6,356 nt of DNA from Halobacteriales archaeon QH_10_67_13 (GTDB lineage Archaea; Halobacteriota; Halobacteria; Halobacteriales; Haloarculaceae). A program made the position numbers and the translations under genes. Below the pieces are notes generated by a model, which saw nothing but the letters and a program-made list of their open reading frames with translations, was not told the DNA's origin and did no database searches. Positions 5,725 through 6,356 of this stretch are shown one piece after another. Every line of letters begins with the position of its first letter. Positions within the stretch are counted from its first letter, which is position 1. The stretch spans positions 1-6,356 of the forward strand of contig PXQL01000056.1 in assembly GCA_003021335.1 (NCBI GenBank), given 5' to 3'.

Positions 5725-6356
5725 CTAGTAGGCAGACAGTCCGTCGAGAAAGGCCTCAAGTGCAGCGGTAAACGCCCGGGACTGTTCGATCATCGCGAGA
5801 TGGGCGGCGTCGGCGATCACTGCCCGCTCGCAACGGGGCAGCTCCGCGGCCAGGTACTCGTGGTACCACGGCGGCGTGAGCTCGTCGTGTTCGCCGACCA
5901 CGGCAAGCGCCGGGGTCTCGATCGCCGCCAGCCGGTCCCTGATGTCGAAGACGTGGGCGGTCATGAAATCCCGCCGAGTCACGGCCTGGCCGACCGCCGA
6001 CATCGCCTCGATCGAGCGGTCGAGGACCTCGGGGTCGGGGTCGTGAAAGAGCCGATTCTCCCGGTGGAGCAGCTCGATCGCCCGGTCGAACTCCTCGGCC
6101 AGGGCAGTCCGGTACTGCTCTGCGACCGCGAGTTTCGCCCCGGTCCCGGCGAGCACCACGCCCGCGGGGTCGTACGCCCCCTCCACGAGTAGCTCTAACA
6201 GCACCGCCCCGCCCAGCGAATTCCCGACCAACACGTCCGCGTCGGTGGCCCGGGCCACCGCGAGCACGTCCGCAACGTACGCCGACAGCGTCGCCGGCCC
6301 CGGCTCGGTCGAGATGTCTTCGGACCGGCCGTGGCCGCTCAGGTCGATCCCGACCG
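5725..6356 (-). CDS. Alpha/beta hydrolase, 5' end beyond the window
   Basis: The open frame runs to the window edge and 209 residues are visible. It begins VGIDLSGHGRSED, the loop after strand 4 of the alpha/beta hydrolase fold, so roughly 50 N-terminal residues including the usual HG oxyanion motif lie outside. An in-frame GTG at 6267-6265 falls after this conserved stretch and is not a credible start. Counting from the first visible Val, the nucleophile elbow is VGNSLGG with Ser46. The acid is probably Asp157 in VVGEHDELTPP, and the base His185 in ADAAHLAMIEQ. A lid-like helical insert lies at about 70-130. The triad looks complete, so an active esterase, lactonase or related hydrolase is likely; the substrate cannot be told. 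It converges on the broken old yellow enzyme gene, and the two TAG stops share CTAG at 5725-5728. Confidence 0.9.
   Translation of the reverse strand, partial: VGIDLSGHGRSEDISTEPGPATLSAYVADVLAVARATDADVLVGNSLGGAVLLELLVEGAYDPAGVVLAGTGAKLAVAEQYRTALAEEFDRAIELLHRENRLFHDPDPEVLDRSIEAMSAVGQAVTRRDFMTAHVFDIRDRLAAIETPALAVVGEHDELTPPWYHEYLAAELPRCERAVIADAAHLAMIEQSRAFTAALEAFLDGLSAY

Larger units (their letters stand above)
4735..5728 (+). pseudogene. NADH:flavin oxidoreductase / old yellow enzyme (YqjM type), disrupted
   Basis: An intact gene of this family encodes an FMN-dependent ene-reductase that uses NAD(P)H to reduce activated C=C bonds. The 5' part (GTG 4735 to about 5208) reads in frame with SPMCQYSAEAG, ATEWHHVHLGSRAVGG and IQLAHAGRKAS, which hold the Cys, Tyr and Gln positions of YqjM. 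The 3' part (5255-5728) is one frame over and also normal: RLVREVTRAVREVW, FVRISATDW with the conserved Arg, DVSSGGIVP, GTVGGITTPQQAD, GREFLRDPYF, and a terminal QYREW where YqjM-type enzymes place an Arg finger. Between them is a 57-base copy of 5611-5667 instead of the expected roughly 50 residues, which should contain the HAAHGYL-type His pair that binds the substrate carbonyl. The frame changes by one base at the right edge of that copy. Restoring the frame would not restore the active site, so I call it a pseudogene unless this is an assembly error. Confidence 0.87.

Noticed and set aside
5725..6267. A start for the hydrolase at the GTG at 6267-6265
   Set aside because: The frame continues upstream to the window edge with the conserved DLSGHGRS loop, so the true start lies outside.

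Overview
The window looks like chromosomal DNA from a haloarchaeon. GC is very high, the coding frames favour G or C in third position, the proteins are rich in Asp and Glu, and most genes have a TATA-like element about 22-31 bases ahead of the start codon instead of a clear Shine-Dalgarno site, as expected for leaderless haloarchaeal mRNAs. The content is mostly housekeeping. I see no RNA gene, CRISPR array, insertion sequence or phage gene, and no gene-free stretch longer than 83 bases.

Layout. On the left, two minus-strand genes overlap by four bases (ATGA): a membrane protein with a bacterial-PH-type (bPH2) domain (64-723) and the first 22 codons of a second, probably paired, PH-domain membrane protein (1-67). 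They diverge across an 83-base gap from coaBC (807-1964), the bifunctional flavoenzyme that converts 4'-phosphopantothenate to 4'-phosphopantetheine. A purine-type phosphoribosyltransferase of the archaeal HGPRTase-like family follows (2010-2579), overlapped by a polytopic GT87-family glycosyltransferase (2569-3816). Next is panB, ketopantoate hydroxymethyltransferase (3853-4665). PanB makes the precursor of pantoate and CoaBC acts further down the same route, so the window holds two coenzyme A biosynthesis genes separated by two unrelated genes. Both carry the same 7-mer directly upstream of their TATA-like elements.

On the right is a YqjM-type old yellow enzyme gene (4735-5728) that is clearly broken. 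A perfect 57-base copy of its own 3' end sits in its middle, in place of roughly 50 codons that should include the substrate-binding His pair, and the reading frame changes at the right edge of that copy. Its stop codon interlocks with that of a convergent alpha/beta hydrolase gene (5725 to the window edge, 5' end missing) through one CTAG palindrome. The self-copying rearrangement in the old yellow enzyme gene is the most unusual thing here. It could be a recent real mutation or an assembly artefact, and the sequence alone cannot decide. I found no evidence of a new multi-gene system.
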